Source of the DNA: Tillandsia leiboldiana
Lineage: Eukaryota > Streptophyta > Magnoliopsida > Poales > Bromeliaceae
Reading direction: 5' to 3'
Assembly (NCBI GenBank): GCA_029204045.2
Contig: JAQNDB010000531.1
Location: 1 to 64,000, forward strand
Length of the DNA stretch: 64,000 bases
Made by a program: the position numbers and the translations under genes. Below the pieces are notes generated by a model. That model saw nothing but the letters and a program-made list of their open reading frames with translations, had not been told where the DNA came from and searched no databases. Each line of letters begins with the position of its first letter. Position 1 is the first letter of the stretch. Shown here piece after piece: positions 44,221-56,151 of this stretch.

Positions 44221-44722
44221 ATTTGCCGACGCTTTAATGCGTCGACAATAGATTTCTATTACCGACCAAAATGACGACGCTTTCATGCATCGGGAAAAAG
44301 GAAAATAGTCGACGCATTAAAGCGTCGTCATATGACTTTTTTCGATGAACATTTGCCGACGCTTTAATGCGTCGACAATAGATTTCTATTACCAACCAAA
44401 ATAACGACGCTTTCATGCGTCGGGAAAAAGGAAAATAGGCGACGCTTCATTGCGTCGTAAATCAATGATCATTTGCCGACGCTTTAATGCGTCGACAATA
44501 GATTGCTATTACCGACAAAAATAACGATGCTTTCATACGTCGGGAATAACGCGACGGCATATTTACCGATGCTTTTGTAAGCGTCGCCATATTTCTCTCG
44601 TCACTGCACTTACCGACCTACTTCCCGACGCTTTATAAAGCGTCGGCGACAACATTGACGACGCTTTTACGCGTCGTTATGTGACTCTAAAAGCGTCGCC
44701 AAAGGCCGCTTTTCTTGTAGTG
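44221..44722 (+). repeat. CACTA 3' subterminal repeats and terminal inverted repeat
   Basis: Three ~120-bp units begin ATTTGCCGACGCTTTAATGC (about 44219, 44350, 44471), followed by shorter CGACGC motifs in both orientations and the end TTTTCTTGTAGTG. Copies of the distal part recur in the tandem units at 59005 and 62687. Confidence 0.9.
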
Positions 44723-44725
44723 CAT

Positions 44726-45755
44726 GTTTTCTCCTAAGTCAAGTCCCAATATGATAGTGTAGCAATAAAATAGTGGCCTATCTAGATGTCCATACAAATA
44801 TGCAAGTGTTCTCATGTAGAATAGAATGAAAACTATCGAGTAATACCCTCACATAGGTCAGATCATAATATCCCATAGAATAATCAATTTTTGCATGTAA
44901 GGCTAAGTGCAAACATAGCACGTTAATATATCACCACTATAGTACTACAAATCCCACATAGATAGGCTAAGAATTAATCAGAATAATTCAGTCATGTATG
45001 ATCTCCAATATGGTGACAACCAATAAACCATGAATCAGGGGTCTCTCTAATAGCCCTAGTGAGTAAGCCGTAAGAAGAGGTATACAATAACTACCCACCT
45101 AGAACGCGCAAATCCGAAGTCCCTCGGCTCAAAATATGGCGTGCGCGTTCCCTTAGAGTCTACGGTCCCATCGAAACAAGAATCTCATAAAAACCCCTCC
45201 CGGATCAACGGTGGCGAGCAAAACAGTGAAGTGTTGTCCAACAATGCTGTATAAAATCAACGGCGCGCGACATAGGCGTAGATGTGGCCAAAAGGAAAAT
45301 TCTCACCTCAATCGTGAAGAAAAGTTCCAACTTCCCCTATCCTCGAGAGACACCGAAATCCCAGCGAAAACTATAACAAAAGTCGAACAAAGTGTAAAAC
45401 ATAGTCCCAGAAAATCTGTGTCATGCAGTTTGCGCAACAGTCTAAAAAACAGTCATTTTTTACCAACGAAATGTCCTCCAAAAATTCCAGAAAAATCATC
45501 GCTGTGATCCTCGCGAAGTGTGATGCAAATCGAATATTTAAACTCTCCATTCCGACACCCGTAGGCCGAGAAAAGCCATAATCTCTCCTCTGCTGTCCAA
45601 AAATTGCCTCAAAAAAAGAGGGTCTAATGATGCTCCAAAAAACCTAGTAAAAACTAGAAATGGAGGGAAGGGGTACAAACAGAAAACGTAGGCCTACCTG
45701 TCGTGGAGACACTGCCGCAGGAATCGTCTTAAAAATTCTTCGGGGTTGTCCAGGA
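44726..45755 (-). repeat. Gypsy C LTR, part 2
   Basis: It continues from 24232 after the CACTA (CATGTTTTCTCCTAAGTC, which also occurs inverted in gypsy B's LTR) to the copia-2 target site CAGGA (45751-45755). A frame at 45211-45507 is not conserved in reading across the three units and is not considered a gene. Confidence 0.85.
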
Positions 45756-47092
45756 TGTTACGGAATTTGAGTTGGCGTAGTTTCGTGAAAGTCTCAAGTC
45801 TTGAAGATTGAAGGTGAAGAAAGTTGGATCATTTAACTCAATCTCAAGTAAGAAGAATTCAAAAGGATCAGGTATGTTTAACTAAAGAATTTGTGTGATC
45901 CGAATACTTCTTGTAGTGTAGAAACACTTGGAAGAATCTTTCATTGCATAAAAATCAAAAACTGGACTTGGGACATGTTCAGGATCCGGATCAGGTTGTT
46001 CGATCCGGATCCCGAAGGTGGTTCGTTCATACATCGTCGCAATCCGGATCGTAGTCTCTTGATCCGGATCCCGAACGTTGAGTTTACCATCTACCTTGAA
46101 CGATCCGGATCTTGCTTCGCAATCCGGATCCCGAACGTTGATGTTTGGTAAACTGTATGAACGATCCGGATCGTAGTCACATGATCCGGATCCCGAACCT
46201 TCGTTTTTCTGGAATTGGCTGTTTCGTTATGACGATCCGGATCCTAGTTATCACGATCCGGATCGCCGTCCGTAAATATCCAGAAATGGTTGGTTTTTGA
46301 TTCTTATCTCCTTCCTAGGGTTTCTAACCTATAAATACACCCTATGTCTTTCTTTCTAGGGGGAATCCACATAGCCGTCATTTTCTTGTATCATCATATA
46401 CGGCTATAGATCCACATATAGAGAAGAAAGGAAATCATTAGAGAATACTCTATGTTTCTTCATCTATATTGATTAGTTTGATTCTAGGTTTTCATACTCA
46501 CATCTTGAGTTGAATCAAACTAATGAATACTTAGATGGTATTTCCGATCTATCTTTGATCTAAGTATTCGGCGGATCATCACCACCCAAAAAACAACGAT
46601 TTTCCCCAAAAATCGGCGCGTGGATTCGCGTGTCCTTGTGGATTCAAGGTTCAATCGCTCTCGTGGATTCGGAGCGAGGCACGTTCGTGGATTCGAACGG
46701 TGCTATTGGGTGAAGACCGTGGATTCGGTCGGACGTCGTGGATTCGACGTTGGACGCCGTGGATTCGGCGTTGGGCGCAGATCGTGGATTCGAGAAGCGT
46801 CGGAGCGAGCGGAGAAGATCCTCTAGGAGCGTATGGAAAAGGTTGAGTCGTAAGTGTGTACGGTAAATCACCTTGTACGTGTTTTAATTCTAGTGGATTT
46901 CTGCCGTGTTATCGGTCCCGTGGTTTTTTACTCCGGTGATGGAGTTTTCCACGTAAAAATCTTGCGTGTTATTTTATTTTCCGCATTGGGTTTTATCGCA
47001 ACGATTTTTAGAGTGTTTATACGTTTACACCTATTCACCCCCCTCTAGGTGTTTCTTCCCCTATTTAGATCCGTGTTATATACGACCCAACA
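45756..47092 (+). repeat. 5' LTR of copia-2
   Basis: TGTTACGG...ACCCAACA, 1337 bp, with the paired GATCCGGATC array (about 45983-46264) and TATA at about 46330-46337. It belongs to the same subfamily as the LTR at 619-1942. A primer site TGGTATCAGAG follows at 47095-47105, matching for 11 rather than 12 bases. Confidence 0.95.
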
Positions 47093-47125
47093 AGTGGTAT
47101 CAGAGAGGGAATAGGGTTGTGAACA

Positions 47126-48289
47126 ATGGTTGAAGGTGGAAACATCAATCGACCCCCTTTCTTTGATGGAACAAATTATGCGTACTGGAAAGTACGGATG
47201 AAAGCCTTTTTATCTTCCATCGACGAAAGGGTGTGGCATTCAATTGAATCAGGATGGTCTAATCCAACTGAACTTATCTCTGATGTTCACACCTTAAAAC
47301 CTAGGTCGAAATGGACCAAGGAAGAGTTTGAGTTATCTTCTTACAATGGCAAGGGAATTAATGCTATTTTTAATGCCTTATCTCAAACTGAATTCTCTCG
47401 CGTCTCGGCATGTGAGACTGCGAAAGAAATCTGGGATGTTCTCCAGGTGACACATGAGGGAACTAACCTCGTGAAGATTCAGAAACTGCAGATGCTTACG
47501 AGCAAGTTTGACTCCATCTTGATGGCAGAAAATGAATCTTTCACGGACTACTATACACGATTGCAAGACATCGTAAACTCATGTGCTAATCTGGGAGAGA
47601 AGATTCCAGAATTTAAGATTGTAAGAAAAATCTTAAGAACTCTTCCTGAACGATTTCACCCAAAGGTTACTGCCATTGAAACTATTAAACACCCGGACGA
47701 AATACGTGTAGAAGAATTAGTTGGTTCATTACAAACTTATGAAATGACAGAGACCATTCTCCAACTCAAGGATGACTTACAGCAATTCTCCTTAGGAAGG
47801 AGTAAGTTGGATAAACTCCTTGGTCTTGGTCAAACAAATCGGTTCGGCCTCGGGTACACTCAAACTGGAAACAGTCCAAGTTCGAGTGGGACAGTCTTTG
47901 TGCCTCAGTCGGTATCTCCTCCTCCGACATCGGAATTCAAGACAAACAACGACAACAAACCTACCTCATCCTCTTCGGAATCGTCAAGCTCAAAGGTATG
48001 TTTTCGTTGTAATTTTGCAGGGCACATCGAAAGAAATTGCGAGATTGGAGCTCAAAGAACAAATCAACCACATCTTGCAATTGCTACCAATAAGCTCACT
48101 TCCCGAAATTCACGGAAGGATTTTTCAAAAGGAAAGAACATTGGTAGCACCTCAAACAAGACGATAACAAAAGAAAAAGATCAATCATACAAGACGTCGT
48201 CTTCAAGGAGAATCTCTCAACCTTTACCGACATACTCCAAAACTCAAAAGGTTTGGGTATGCAAAGGTGAAACCCCTCCTTGTCCTTAA
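47126..48289 (+). CDS. Internally deleted Gag of copia-2
   Basis: The 387-codon ORF starts MVEGGNINRPPFFDGTNYAY and has the UBN2-type gag domain (about residues 15-205) with no frameshift. At 47741-47749 (GAAATGACA) it jumps directly to the segment that in copia-1 follows 5691, so zinc knuckle 1 and the coiled-coil region (about 286 codons) are absent. The second knuckle remains (C292-C305, CFRCNFAGHIERNC). It ends at TAA 48287-48289, just after the point where protease should begin. It may still be made and packaged, but that is inference. Confidence 0.85.
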   Translation: MVEGGNINRPPFFDGTNYAYWKVRMKAFLSSIDERVWHSIESGWSNPTELISDVHTLKPRSKWTKEEFELSSYNGKGINAIFNALSQTEFSRVSACETAKEIWDVLQVTHEGTNLVKIQKLQMLTSKFDSILMAENESFTDYYTRLQDIVNSCANLGEKIPEFKIVRKILRTLPERFHPKVTAIETIKHPDEIRVEELVGSLQTYEMTETILQLKDDLQQFSLGRSKLDKLLGLGQTNRFGLGYTQTGNSPSSSGTVFVPQSVSPPPTSEFKTNNDNKPTSSSSESSSSKVCFRCNFAGHIERNCEIGAQRTNQPHLAIATNKLTSRNSRKDFSKGKNIGSTSNKTITKEKDQSYKTSSSRRISQPLPTYSKTQKVWVCKGETPPCP

Positions 48290-48352
48290 TCGCTCTACGA
48301 TTAAATCTTGTATAGTTTGTGTAGACTATTTTTCTTTTCTTCTTTTTCTTTT
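48290..48352 (+). other. Filler at gag-pol deletion of copia-2
   Basis: About 63 bp of T-rich sequence unlike copia-1 replaces roughly 620 bp (about 6228-6850 in copia-1) that encode the protease DSG, the integrase His/Cys region and the first integrase Asp. Confidence 0.8.
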
Positions 48353-50823
48353 GGCCGACCCATCAACCATCCTTGGGAGGTAAATGGTACATCTTTTTAT
48401 TGGTTGATGATTTCTCTCGGTTTTCATGGGTAGCATTTTTGAGAGAGAAAGCTGATACGTTTGACTCTTTTCATGAGATTTGCCATCGTATTATGATTGA
48501 AAAGAATGAAAAAATCATTCGTGTTAGAAGTGATAGGGGTGGAGAATTCATAAATTCAAAATTCATTGATTTTTGTACTTCAAATGGCATTAAACATGAA
48601 TTCTCGGCACCCCATACACCTCAGCAGAATGGTGTTGTTGAGCGCAAAAACAGGGTTGTTCAAGAGATGGCGCGTGTGATGCTTCATAGCCGAAAATTAC
48701 CGCTACATTTTTGGGCTGAAGCTGTGAACACCGCTGTCTATGTCATAAACAGAGTGTATTTGCGCCCAGGAACCTTGAATACACCATATGAGCTGTGGTT
48801 TAGTAGAAAACCGGATATCAAGTACTTTCGTATCTTCGGGAGTCGATGTTACATCTTACGTGACCGTGAAAATCTTGGAAAGTTCGACTCTCGAAGTGAT
48901 GAAGGGATCTTTTTGGGTTATTCTACGAATAGCAGAGCATATCGAGTATTTAACATTGAATCTAAGACGATCGTAGAATCTATAAATGTTAAAGTAGATG
49001 AAGCTTCTCATTTTGAATCTGAAAAATCTACCCTCGATATCTCTCTAGATGATGATTCTCCTGCTAGTGCATCTTCTCATAATAATACTTCCAATACTAA
49101 TGATGCATCTAATGGTTCTTCTAGTTTATCTGATGTGCAGGAATCATCTCGTGTACCTCCGAGTACTCCGTTTCAACAAACGCTACGAATCTCCAAGGAT
49201 CATCCGGAATCGAACATCATTGGAGATCCACAAGAAGGAGTTAGAACTCGAAGGCAGTTGGTTTGCGGACTTGCTTGCTACGTATCTTTAATCGAACCAA
49301 AGACAATAGATGAAGCTCTTCAGGATGACTACTGGATTAAAGCAATGCAGGAAGAGCTCCATCAATTTGAGCGAAACAAAGTCTGGGAATTAACGAAGCC
49401 TCCAAAGCAACATAATGTGATAGGTACCAAATGGATCTTCAAGAACAAGAAAGATGAAGATGGTACTATCATCAGGAACAAGGCACGACTAGTTGCTCAA
49501 GGCTACTCTCAAGTAGAAGGTATAGACTTTGACGAAACTTTCGCCCCTGTAGCTAGACTCGAGTCCATTCGTATATTGTTTGCTATTGCTTGTCATTTTA
49601 AAATCAAATTATTTCAAATGGACGTCAAGAGCGCATTTCTAAATGGGTTTTTAAATGAGGAAGTTTATGTAGCTCAACCGAAAGGTTTTGTAGATCATAA
49701 ACAACCTAACCATGTTTTTCGTTTGAAAAAGGCTCTTTACGGTCTGAAACAAGCACCGCGAGCAAGGTACGAAAGGTTAACAAAGCACCTTTTGGAGAAT
49801 GGCTATACTCGAGGGGGAGCTGACAGGACTCTCTTTGTGAAGCATTATCAAAATAATTTCATTGTAGCACAAATCTATGTCGATGACATTGTATTTGGTG
49901 CAACAAAAGATAATGATGCTTCTAAATTCGCGGAGACCATGGAAAGCGAATTTGAGATGTCCATGATGGGCGAACTGTCTTATTTTCTTGGATTGCAAAT
50001 TAAACAAAATGATGAAGGTATTCACTTGAGTCAATCCAAGTATGCACTGGAGTTGGTCAAAAAGTTTGATCTAGAAAATTGTAAAGTTTTTCCAACTCCA
50101 ATGGGAACTAGCCACAAGGGACTTGGAAGTGAATCACATAGTGAGGATGTAGACGAGAAACTGTATAGAAGTATGATTGGAAGTCTACTTTACCTCACGG
50201 CTAGTCGCCCGGATATATCCTTTAGTGTTGGGATTTGCGCGAGATATCAATCAGCACCAAAGGAGGTTCACCTGAAAGCGGTGAAACGGATCATCCGGTA
50301 CATCAAAGGATCAATTAATTTCGGAATTTGGTATCCTATGGGAACAAGTCTGGACATTGTTGGATACTCAGATGCCGATTGGGCAGGATCAGTGGATGAT
50401 CGGAAAAGCACGAGTGGTGCATGCTTCTATCTTGGCCATTGCCTTGTTGCATGGCACAGTAAAAAGTAGAATTGCATAGCACTCTCGACTGCCGAAGCGG
50501 AATACATTTCAGCTGGAAGTTGCTCAACTCAACTCATTTGGATGAAAAGCGTACTGAGCGACTTCCGCATTTCAGCATCTTCGGTAACAATTCTTTGTGA
50601 CAACACAAGTGCAATTAACATTTCTAAAAACCCTGTGTTGCACTCTAGAACAAAACATATTGAACTTAGATATCATTTTCTTAGAGAGCTAGTTGAATCA
50701 AATACTCTTCAACTTTCATATATTTCAACTGAGGATCAATTAGCTGACATTTTAACAAAACCTTTGGATCAAAAACGTTTTATTCATTTACGAAAAGCAA
50801 TTGGGATGCTTTCCTTGAAATAA
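48353..50823 (+). pseudogene. Pol remnant of copia-2: integrase core (partial), RT, RNase H
   Basis: The frame resumes at the integrase core after the first catalytic Asp. The second Asp (VRSDRGGEF) and Glu (NGVVERKNR) remain. RT is complete with YVDD. A TAG at 50467-50469 (copia-1 has CAG) truncates RNase H, whose downstream part (50470-50823) is otherwise in frame to IGMLSLK. There is no start codon linked to gag, so RT expression is doubtful. In RT, the Trp of QAPRAWYERL in copia-1 is Arg here. Confidence 0.92.
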
Positions 50824-51763
50824 TCTTCTTTTTGAAATCTTTGCTTAGGATAGGTTTTGTATTTGTTTTTGTTTTGTTCTTTATCTATGTTTGTACATAG
50901 GATAGTAATTGAGCATAGATCTTAATTGACTTTAATTGCATCTGTTCACACATTTAGAAATTTATTATGCTTTTGCCATCATAATATTTCATTGTTGCAA
51001 TGATCGTTTATGTTAATTAAATCATCTTCTAAAGTGATCAAAGTCAATTTCTCTCTCAATGATCTCTTGGTATAGTCATTATCTTATTTGACTGTTTAGT
51101 CGAGTATGAAATCGAGATCAATTTTTGGTTGAATACTTTATATCTTAAATAATTGATAGCCAATTGAGGGGGAGTCAAAGATAATGTAAAATGCTCAAAA
51201 GATGTGGAAAGAGTTACATCCCAATGAGGAGTGTGAAAACTACCACCACATGGAGGAAAGAGCTACCACCTCGGTCGTCCGAGTATTGTGTGCAGCTACC
51301 ACATGTATACCAAGCATGGTTGTTCAAATTTTTGATTAAGTAAAATGCATATTGAAATACTTGACTCTGTCAAATTTCAAGGTTGGTATAAGGTGGGATT
51401 TTAAAGAAAGATGCTCAAAGAGCCACTCTCTTCAACAGATTGTCTAGAAATATTATCTACTATATTTGGGATTTCAAACATCTATTGATCTTTGTATTTC
51501 ATTTTCTTTACCAAATTGATTATTTGATAAAGGCATTACTCATAAGATCAAGTTAGATGTGATTAAAGGTGTTCAACTTTAAGGGATTTAATTTTTGTAA
51601 ATTTTCGTTTCATTTTTGGATATTATTGATAGATTTGGCATAATCTAATTCTTGTTGTATGAAACGATGATTTTTGTTTAAAGTTGATACACATTTGTGC
51701 TTACAATCTTTTTCTGGATTTTCCTGAATTTCTCTGAAATTTTCTTAAGAAAAAGTTGGGGCC
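50824..51763 (+). other. Pol-env spacer of copia-2
   Basis: Homologous to 9328-10267, with the internal polypurine tract GAGGGGGAG at 51166-51174. It is non-coding. Confidence 0.7.
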
Positions 51764-51933
51764 GATCCGGATCGGGCAAGGTGATCCGGATCCCGAACGC
51801 AGGTTTTCTCCTGCGGGCTGACGATCCGGATTGGACCTGCCGATCCGGATCCCGAACGCAGTTTTCTCACTGCGGGTAGCCGATCCGGATCGCAAGCTCG
51901 GGAGGATCCGGATCGCGGCTAGGTTTTTATAAA
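51764..51933 (+). promoter_or_regulatory. Internal promoter-like array upstream of envelope-like ORF (copia-2)
   Basis: GATCCGGATC-type motifs start at 51764/51783, 51823/51842 and 51882/51905, the same three pairs and nearly the same spacing as copia-1, although the intervening bases have changed. TATA-like TTTTATAAAG at 51924-51933 and a donor/acceptor pair (52051, 52433) follow. Confidence 0.6.
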
Positions 51934-52458
51934 GAACAAAAGGGTTTTGATTTCTTTTACTCCAATCTTTTGTTCAAAAGTTTCCAGAGCGCTTCTCTCT
52001 AGATTTCATCCTCCTTGGAAGCTTTCAAACTCAAAGTTCTTCAATTCCAAGTAAGTTTTATTGATCAAAATCTCGGTTTTTCACCGTTTTTCTCTTTTCC
52101 TCCTCAAACGCACGATTTTCTTGGATCAACTTTGTTTGTGGATGGTTTTTGATCAAATTTCTTTTGAAATAAGAACTCTGGGTAGATTAGTTTTGATTAT
52201 ATGCAAGGTTTTCTCCTGATTAACGGATTTTTAGGCTTCGATTTCTAAAATTTCGGTTTTAGGGCATATAATAAGGATTTTCGAAATTCATGCAATTGAT
52301 CTACTTTTAAAAGTCCTTTTGCAAAACTAATTTGATTCTTGGCTTCTCTACATGATTATGATTGTTTGGGTACAATTTTTCAAATTTTTGAAAATTAACA
52401 ATTTTTCATGTGTTCTTGAGTTCGTCTTCACAGGATACATTTTTCACTAGCACTCAAA

Positions 52459-53895
52459 ATGGTGATCACTTGGATTATTTTCCTACTTGCTGCCATGGTA
52501 CATGTCAAGGATACTGCCAAGCCTAAGAAGGCTAAGAAAGCAAAGAAGACTAAGGTTGATTCCGACACTGAATCAGAGACAGAGTCGATTGACTGGGATA
52601 ACATCGAAATTGAGCAAGCTGCTCCCATTGTCTCCAAAGGGAAAACAACTGCTGAAGCTTCAAAACCTACTGCTGCTGAAAAAGGGAAAGCTCCAATGGA
52701 AGAAACTTCTGGGAAAACAAGAAGAAAAAGTGTTGCTCGCAAGAGAGGAAGTGCTCGAGGAATCACCATTGAGCAACCAGCTGCTAGCCAAGCACCTGCA
52801 CAAGACTTTGTCAGCTCGGCTAGAATAAAGGATTTTGAAAACAGAGAATGCATTGGAGAAAGGCATGTTGATGTAAAAGCCTTAACGCAACGTTCTCAGA
52901 CGTTCGGGACTTTGTTTGACCAGAGAGGTCTTGCTCCCATTTGCGATTTCCCGGAGACCACTGGGTATTGTCTTCACTCAGTGAGGATGTTTTATCAGAA
53001 TGCCTGCTATCTAGTTGATCAGGAAAGCGGGCGTCGGGATTTTCAAACTTTAGTCAAGAATGTCAGAATCAAAGTAACGCCTCAGCTAATTGGTGAAGTA
53101 CTAGGGATGGACGCCCGAGCCGATGGTACTCATTACCTGAAGAATCAAGTCTTCAACACCTTCTCCTGGAGAGTGGTAGTTGATGGAATCTGTGTTCCAA
53201 ATACTCGGTCGACAGGAAACTCCGTGTTCTCGAAAGAACTACGACCAGAGTACCGAATCTTAAATCTCATTGTTTGTTACAATATTATTCCAAACATGAA
53301 CACAAAGGTTCTTCGGTGGGAAAGAATGATATTTCTTTATCTACTTGGAAACCCCGCAGCAGCAATGGGAGCTAACTTAAACATTCCCTACATCATCTGG
53401 TCAAGGATGGCACGATATGTGGAGCAAGCTCATCCGTCAGAGAGACTACCTTTTCCAATGATCATCATGCGCATTCTTCGCAAATTTAAAGCTGACACAA
53501 ATGCGAGTTCCTATCTGCACAGTCTAGGAACAATCAATGACACGACAATTGTAAAGTCTCTTTCGACGAAGCCAGATGAACCATTCATACCTCTTCACCG
53601 GCAACGAGAACAACGACAACAAGCAACAACCTCTGCACCGGCAGCAGCTCCTCCAGTTCAACCAGCACCTCCGGCACAAGAAGCACCACAATCAACTTCT
53701 GATGATGATGCTTCTGTTACCTCAATCTATAGAGAACAGCAAAGGCTCTCAAACGAGCAAGAACGTATATCAAATGAACTGATTGAGGTAAAGGAAGAAA
53801 TAAAGAAGGTAAATAAAAAGCAATCAGCAATGAACAAGCGAATAAAGAAGATTTTCCAAATCCTCGGCTGTATCAGTTCAGACGAGTCTGAATGA
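52459..53895 (+). CDS. Envelope-like ORF of copia-2
   Basis: The 478-codon protein is collinear with the copia-1 product: hydrophobic MVITWIIFLLAAM start, Lys-rich tract, acidic stretch, conserved central region, Pro/Ala linker (shorter by two PAPP-type repeats) and C-terminal coiled coil ending ISSDESE. Most differences lie in the N-terminal 110 residues; the central and C-terminal parts are almost unchanged. It is fully open although the rest of this element is broken. Confidence 0.85.
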   Translation: MVITWIIFLLAAMVHVKDTAKPKKAKKAKKTKVDSDTESETESIDWDNIEIEQAAPIVSKGKTTAEASKPTAAEKGKAPMEETSGKTRRKSVARKRGSARGITIEQPAASQAPAQDFVSSARIKDFENRECIGERHVDVKALTQRSQTFGTLFDQRGLAPICDFPETTGYCLHSVRMFYQNACYLVDQESGRRDFQTLVKNVRIKVTPQLIGEVLGMDARADGTHYLKNQVFNTFSWRVVVDGICVPNTRSTGNSVFSKELRPEYRILNLIVCYNIIPNMNTKVLRWERMIFLYLLGNPAAAMGANLNIPYIIWSRMARYVEQAHPSERLPFPMIIMRILRKFKADTNASSYLHSLGTINDTTIVKSLSTKPDEPFIPLHRQREQRQQATTSAPAAAPPVQPAPPAQEAPQSTSDDDASVTSIYREQQRLSNEQERISNELIEVKEEIKKVNKKQSAMNKRIKKIFQILGCISSDESE

Positions 53896-54809
53896 TCCGT
53901 ATCCTTCTAATTTCTGGTTTTATGCATATGTTTAAATCCTACTGTTGTTTTGTTTTATTTTTATGCATATTTTTATGCATATGTGCAAGTGTTGTTTTAT
54001 TTGAGATTTTAGTTCTCGAACTTAAACTGTTAATCATTCTCTCCACTTCTGTAATTTTTGGCTTTGTTTTGTGACAAAAAGGGGGAGAGAGTTTAGGAAC
54101 AATGATTTGAACAATGAACAATGAATGATGGTATGAATCATGAAACATCAAGGTAAGTGAACAATGTTTGAATCAACTGGATGAATATCAAGGTAAGTAT
54201 GATCTCAACTTGAGGTTTTTCAGCTATATGAATGCATGCCTCGACTAACTATTTGCTAACTATTTGGGCATGTAATATAACTAACAAGTTGATGTTTCAC
54301 TAACAAGTTTGTGACACTTGGTTTTTGATTGCATAGAAGATATGTTGGTTCTTAACTCTGATCAATTACATATTGCATAGAAGATATGTTGGTTCTTAAC
54401 TCTGATCAATTACATATCTATATATATATAAATTTGTCACAAACATGTTCATGATATTTGGTTTTACGTGCAAAGAAGATATGTTGGTGTTTTTTAACTA
54501 TGATCTGTTTACATATCTGAATATAAATGTCATGGTAAGTATAAATGAGTTTAAACTTCATCTCTGTTTGTGGTTTTTGAATGATACAAAATTCTTGAGG
54601 TATCTAACGATTTCTTTTGTCAAGAATGATTTCTTTTTGCAGAGAGTACAGATGTCTAAGTCTAGAGTCTGTTTTAGGAGTTTAACTCATGTATTGTATT
54701 TTGGATCTCCATTGTAAATTTTTGTTGTATGGTGATAGCAACAAAAATATCTTTTTGAATTTTCTTTAGTGGATCTATGTTTTGTCACGAAACCGCCAAA
54801 GGGGGAGAT
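53896..54809 (+). other. 3' non-coding region of copia-2
   Basis: It has polypurine-like tracts at 54076-54090 and 54798-54808, and a 43-bp direct duplication (GCATAGAAGATATGTTGG...) at about 54334-54419. I see no gene. Confidence 0.8.
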
Positions 54810-56146
54810 TGTTACGGAATTTGAGTTGGCGTAGTTTCGTGAAAGTCTCAAGTCTTGAAGATTGAAGGTGAAGAAAGTTGGATCATTTAACTCAATCTCA
54901 AGTAAGAAGAATTCAAAAGGATCAGGTATGTTTAACTAAAGAATTTGTGTGATCCGAATACTTCTTGTAGTGTAGAAACACTTGGAAGAATCTTTCATTG
55001 CATAAAAATCAAAAACTGGACTTGGGACATGTTCAGGATCCGGATCAGGTTGTTCGATCCGGATCCCGAAGGTGGTTCGTTCATACATCGTCGCAATCCG
55101 GATCGTAGTCTCTTGATCCGGATCCCGAACGTTGAGTTTACCATCTACCTTGAACGATCCGGATCTTGCTTCGCAATCCGGATCCCGAACGTTGATGTTT
55201 GGTAAACTGTATGAACGATCCGGATCGTAGTCACATGATCCGGATCCCGAACCTTCGTTTTTCTGGAATTGGCTGTTTCGTTATGACGATCCGGATCCTA
55301 GTTATCACGATCCGGATCGCCGTCCGTAAATATCCAGAAATGGTTGGTTTTTGATTCTTATCTCCTTCCTAGGGTTTCTAACCTATAAATACACCCTATG
55401 TCTTTCTTTCTAGGGGGAATCCACATAGCCGTCATTTTCTTGTATCATCATATACGGCTATAGATCCACATATAGAGAAGAAAGGAAATCATTAGAGAAT
55501 ACTCTATGTTTCTTCATCTATATTGATTAGTTTGATTCTAGGTTTTCATACTCACATCTTGAGTTGAATCAAACTAATGAATACTTAGATGGTATTTCCG
55601 ATCTATCTTTGATCTAAGTATTCGGCGGATCATCACCACCCAAAAAACAACGATTTTCCCCAAAAATCGGCGCGTGGATTCGCGTGTCCTTGTGGATTCA
55701 AGGTTCAATCGCTCTCGTGGATTCGGAGCGAGGCACGTTCGTGGATTCGAACGGTGCTATTGGGTGAAGACCGTGGATTCGGTCGGACGTCGTGGATTCG
55801 ACGTTGGACGCCGTGGATTCGGCGTTGGGCGCAGATCGTGGATTCGAGAAGCGTCGGAGCGAGCGGAGAAGATCCTCTAGGAGCGTATGGAAAAGGTTGA
55901 GTCGTAAGTGTGTACGGTAAATCACCTTGTACGTGTTTTAATTCTAGTGGATTTCTGCCGTGTTATCGGTCCCGTGGTTTTTTACTCCGGTGATGGAGTT
56001 TTCCACGTAAAAATCTTGCGTGTTATTTTATTTTCCGCATTGGGTTTTATCGCAACGATTTTTGGAGTGTTTATACGTTTACACCTATTCACCCCCCTCT
56101 AGGTGTTTCTTCCCCTATTTAGATCCGTGTTATATACGACCCAACA
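54810..56146 (+). repeat. 3' LTR of copia-2
   Basis: 1337 bp, near-identical to 45756-47092, followed by CAGGA (56147-56151) and the resumed gypsy C LTR. Confidence 0.95.
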
Positions 56147-56151
56147 CAGGA

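Larger units (their letters stand above)
45756..56146 (+). mobile_element. Defective SIRE-type copia element with near-identical LTRs (copia-2)
   Basis: The 10,391-bp element has LTRs at 45756-47092 and 54810-56146 and a CAGGA duplication at 45751-45755 and 56147-56151. By eye the 1337-bp LTRs differ at one position (TTTTTAGAG versus TTTTTGGAG), so insertion is very recent. Gag has an internal deletion, the protease and integrase start are missing, and RNase H has a nonsense codon, but the envelope-like ORF is intact. It must have moved using proteins of another copy. Confidence 0.96.
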
